From NCBI RefSeq assembly GCF_023343835.1, contig NC_064436.1, positions 54,411,883 through 54,475,882 on the forward strand: a stretch of DNA of 64,000 nucleotides. The letters are read 5' to 3'. Shown here piece by piece: positions 63,448-64,000 of the stretch. Source of the stretch: Lagopus muta (taxonomy: Eukaryota; Chordata; Aves; Galliformes; Phasianidae). Position 1 is the stretch's first letter. Each line of letters opens with the position of its first letter. The notes below the pieces were generated by a model, which saw only the letters and a list, made by a program, of their open reading frames with translations, made no database searches and was not told the DNA's origin. Both the position numbers and the translations under genes were made by a program.

Positions 63448-64000
63448 AGATGTGAAATAAAGACAACTTGACTGGGATGTTTAATTTTCTGATGCAACAT
63501 TTCTAAATCCTGTTAAGTTGTGGGTGCTCAAACACACCTTGTTGATGAAACAGCACTCAATTCATATAAATGAAGTACAAGAGATTTTCTGATTTCTTTC
63601 TGCTTCTGCACAAAGCTTCCAGAGAAGACCAGCATTTAAAGTTTGTCCAAGGAATGCCATGGAGGCATGATTTCAGAGTGTTCCTTGTGCCCTGAGATGC
63701 CTGTGACATCATTGGTGACATTCATAGTTTCCCCCTGCTCTTGTCCAAGGGTTCTATTGCATGTACTGCTGTGCATATGCAGACTGACGCCCCAGGTTTT
63801 TCGTCTTGTGCTGTACACGCACAGTCTCAGTCCCAGACGTAATATTTACACAACAGATTGGATTAGCACATTTGCAGGGAGCTTGCTGTGAATACCCCTT
63901 CAGATAATTTTTGTGGAAAAACTTTCATTTGCTGATGACTTCAGTCCAGTATTTTAGGGTGAAGTTTTTCGGAGTCTGAAGAGCAGGGAGGGGGAAATCC
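63448..64000. other. unique sequence, no gene seen
   Basis: No recognised feature up to the window end. An 82-codon plus-strand frame (63643-63891) overlaps one on the other strand and has no family character. Confidence 0.5.

Noticed and set aside
1-64000. tRNA, rRNA, CRISPR arrays, bacterial operons or phage-like modules
   Set aside because: None seen. The repeats, splice-like signals and composition are those of a vertebrate nuclear genome, and no spaced identical repeats of CRISPR type occur.

Overview
This window looks like non-coding DNA from a bird nuclear genome, intergenic or deep intronic. The main evidence is many partial copies of the CR1 LINE, most ending in the family's 3' signature (repeats of ATTCTATG), plus a solo long terminal repeat whose ends and internal landmarks match a retroviral LTR family widespread in birds. 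The background is AT-rich with many A/T mononucleotide runs. There is no bacterial-type gene density, operon, rRNA, tRNA or CRISPR array. The order of bird cannot be told from what I can see.

Layout. 1-6.8 kb: unique sequence with one candidate terminal coding exon on the minus strand (2630-2827, with a possible poly(A) signal near 2500) and a small CR1 end at 3.66 kb. 6.8-17.5 kb: two copies of a roughly 300-bp LTR-like repeat (6813-7114 and near 14.7-15.0 kb), a CR1 at 13.95 kb, a 680-bp solo LTR with a perfect 5-bp target duplication at 15671-16350, and a CR1 at 17 kb. 17.5-35 kb: unique sequence with a very old CR1 followed by a younger one in the opposite direction (23.9-24.9 kb), an internally deleted CR1 at 28 kb, a third LTR-like copy at 30.5 kb, and CR1 ends at 33.0 and 34.6 kb. 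35-41.7 kb: long stretch without recognisable transposons, with a facing T22/A23 pair at 36.8 kb. 41.7-64 kb: CR1 copies at 41.7, 48.0, 56.2 and 63.3 kb, two A-runs of 38 and 40 at 49.2 and 50.2 kb, a 180-bp pyrimidine tract at 54.5 kb, and the fourth LTR-like copy at 61.3-61.7 kb.

No complete protein-coding gene is supported. Most longer open frames either lie in CR1 (relics of the reverse-transcriptase protein's C-terminus) or are short chance frames. The most useful result of the hunt is the four-copy repeat family: all copies share a TGTA start, a promoter-like core and a conserved GT splice-donor-like site. One copy has TG...CA ends flanked by the 5-bp direct repeat GTAAC, so I interpret the family as old solo LTRs of an ERVL-like element. 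I cannot put a repeat-database name on it from sequence alone.
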